Shown: piece by piece, positions 4,943 through 5,444 of the stretch | Position numbering within the stretch: position 1 is the first letter of the stretch | Layout of the letters: the number at the start of each line of letters is the position of its first letter | Assembly: GCA_900554525.1 (NCBI GenBank) | Contig: USHL01000105.1 | Span: forward strand, 1 to 5,444 | Length of the DNA stretch: 5,444 nt | Origin: an uncultured Oscillospiraceae bacterium | GTDB taxonomy: Bacteria > Bacillota > Clostridia > Oscillospirales > Acutalibacteraceae | Direction: 5' to 3' | The notes under the pieces: generated by a model | Told to the model about the DNA's origin: nothing | Seen by the model: only the letters and a program-made list of their open reading frames with translations | Database searches by the model: none | Translations under genes and position numbers: made by a program

Positions 4943-5444
4943 TGTGCATAAGCTGCATAAATTCATCGCCGGTTATGGTTTCTTTTTCTAAAAGGCGGGC
5001 TGCTGATTTGTGCAACAGCTCTTGATTTTGTTTGAGGATATCCAGCGCTTTTTCGTGTGCGTTTTTAATCGTTTCGGAGACGAGACGGTCGACATGCGAG
5101 GCGGTGTCTTCGGCGCAGCGGCCGCCTGTAAGAACAGCAAGCTTGTCGAGGATCTCTGCCTTGCTCATCAGCATACGCTCGCCCTCGTCAACCTGCATCG
5201 TGTATCCGAGAGCACCGGCGGTCCGCGGAATGATGGTGATTTTTGTTATCGGCGCCCGACGCTCCGGCGGTAGCGCGCGCTATCGCGCTCCAGTCGATAT
5301 CGGGAGCGGTTTTAACGTTCTTGGCGTGGACAGTGAGAATATCTATGCGGCCCTTAAGATCAGGCAGTTCGACCGGTACGCGGCGGTCAAAGCGTCCGGA
5401 ACGGAGCAATGCGGGGGCAGGGCTTTGTTTGGTGTTGCCTTTTT
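4938..5444 (-). pseudogene. ftsH: Decayed ftsH remnant (AAA+ zinc metalloprotease) with two internal deletions and frame changes
   Basis: FtsH is a membrane AAA+ protease. Pieces appear in the right order but not joined properly. From about 5412 to 5248 one frame encodes ALLRSGRFDRRVPVELPDLKG and then ARATAGASGAD, the second region of homology of the AAA module. Near 5248 the reading moves to another frame, TKITIIPR then GALGYTMQVDEGERMLMSK, followed by LTGGRCAED. At about 5105 it jumps straight to the C-terminal helix, HEKALDILKQNQELL then LLEKETITGDEF, and ends at TAA 4940-4938. Compared with normal FtsH, the part with the HEXXH zinc site is lost at the first junction and the part with the distal zinc-ligand region at the second. 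Upstream of ALLR, the sequence expected to read ATNRP-x-x-L-D-P appears only in a broken form, suggesting one more frameshift near 5412-5420. It cannot make an active protease. Confidence 0.85.

Noticed and set aside
5010..5273. Plus-strand 87-codon frame within the ftsH remnant
   Set aside because: It is antisense to recognisable FtsH segments and shows no domain or ribosome binding site of its own.
1..5444. CRISPR array, tRNA/rRNA genes or an insertion-sequence end
   Set aside because: No regularly spaced repeats, tRNA-like arms, rRNA sequence or terminal inverted repeats with target duplications could be seen in the window.

Overview
The window looks like chromosomal DNA of a strictly anaerobic, moderate-GC Firmicute, most likely a gut Eubacteriales/Oscillospiraceae-type clostridium. 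The grounds are the protein families and their order (FeoA, FeoB, FeoB-associated Cys-rich protein, HMA protein, DUF2325), strong AAGGAG/GAGGAGG ribosome binding sites, a consensus sigma-A promoter, and flavodoxin-family proteins of a clostridial type. This placement comes from recognising families, not from a database search.

Layout. Positions 1-110 (minus) hold the N-terminus of a tyrosine recombinase that runs off the left edge. Positions 111-337 are the control region of a ferrous-iron uptake operon: an AT-rich stretch, a perfect TTGACA-N17-TATAAT promoter and two inverted-repeat operator-like sites. Positions 338-3585 (plus) are a five-gene operon: feoA, feoB, a FeoB-associated Cys-rich membrane peptide, a membrane-anchored heavy-metal-associated (HMA) protein, and a DUF2325 protein. 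The feoA/feoB gap holds a terminator-like hairpin followed by a 26-bp perfect palindrome that matches the two promoter-proximal sites. A bidirectional terminator (3591-3628) closes the operon and also serves the convergent genes. Positions 3629-4905 (minus) encode two overlapping flavodoxin-fold proteins, one with a four-cysteine Fe-S-type motif and one with a hydrophobic membrane tail. Positions 4938-5444 (minus) are a decayed ftsH remnant that lacks the metalloprotease active site.

How the genes work together. FeoB is the GTP-dependent membrane Fe(II) permease and FeoA its small SH3-like partner. The two small proteins downstream each carry one N-terminal membrane helix and a cysteine-bearing tail predicted to face the cytosol, placing metal ligands next to the FeoB exit. 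The DUF2325 protein overlaps the HMA gene by ATGA and is probably co-translated. Three copies of the same inverted repeat (RGTTAGC-N4-RCTAAYT) suggest control by one metal-responsive repressor, plausibly of the DtxR/MntR family. The most unusual points are the third, perfect operator copy placed after a terminator-like hairpin between feoA and feoB, and the membrane-helix/HMA fusion whose N-terminus resembles that of the preceding FeoB-associated protein.
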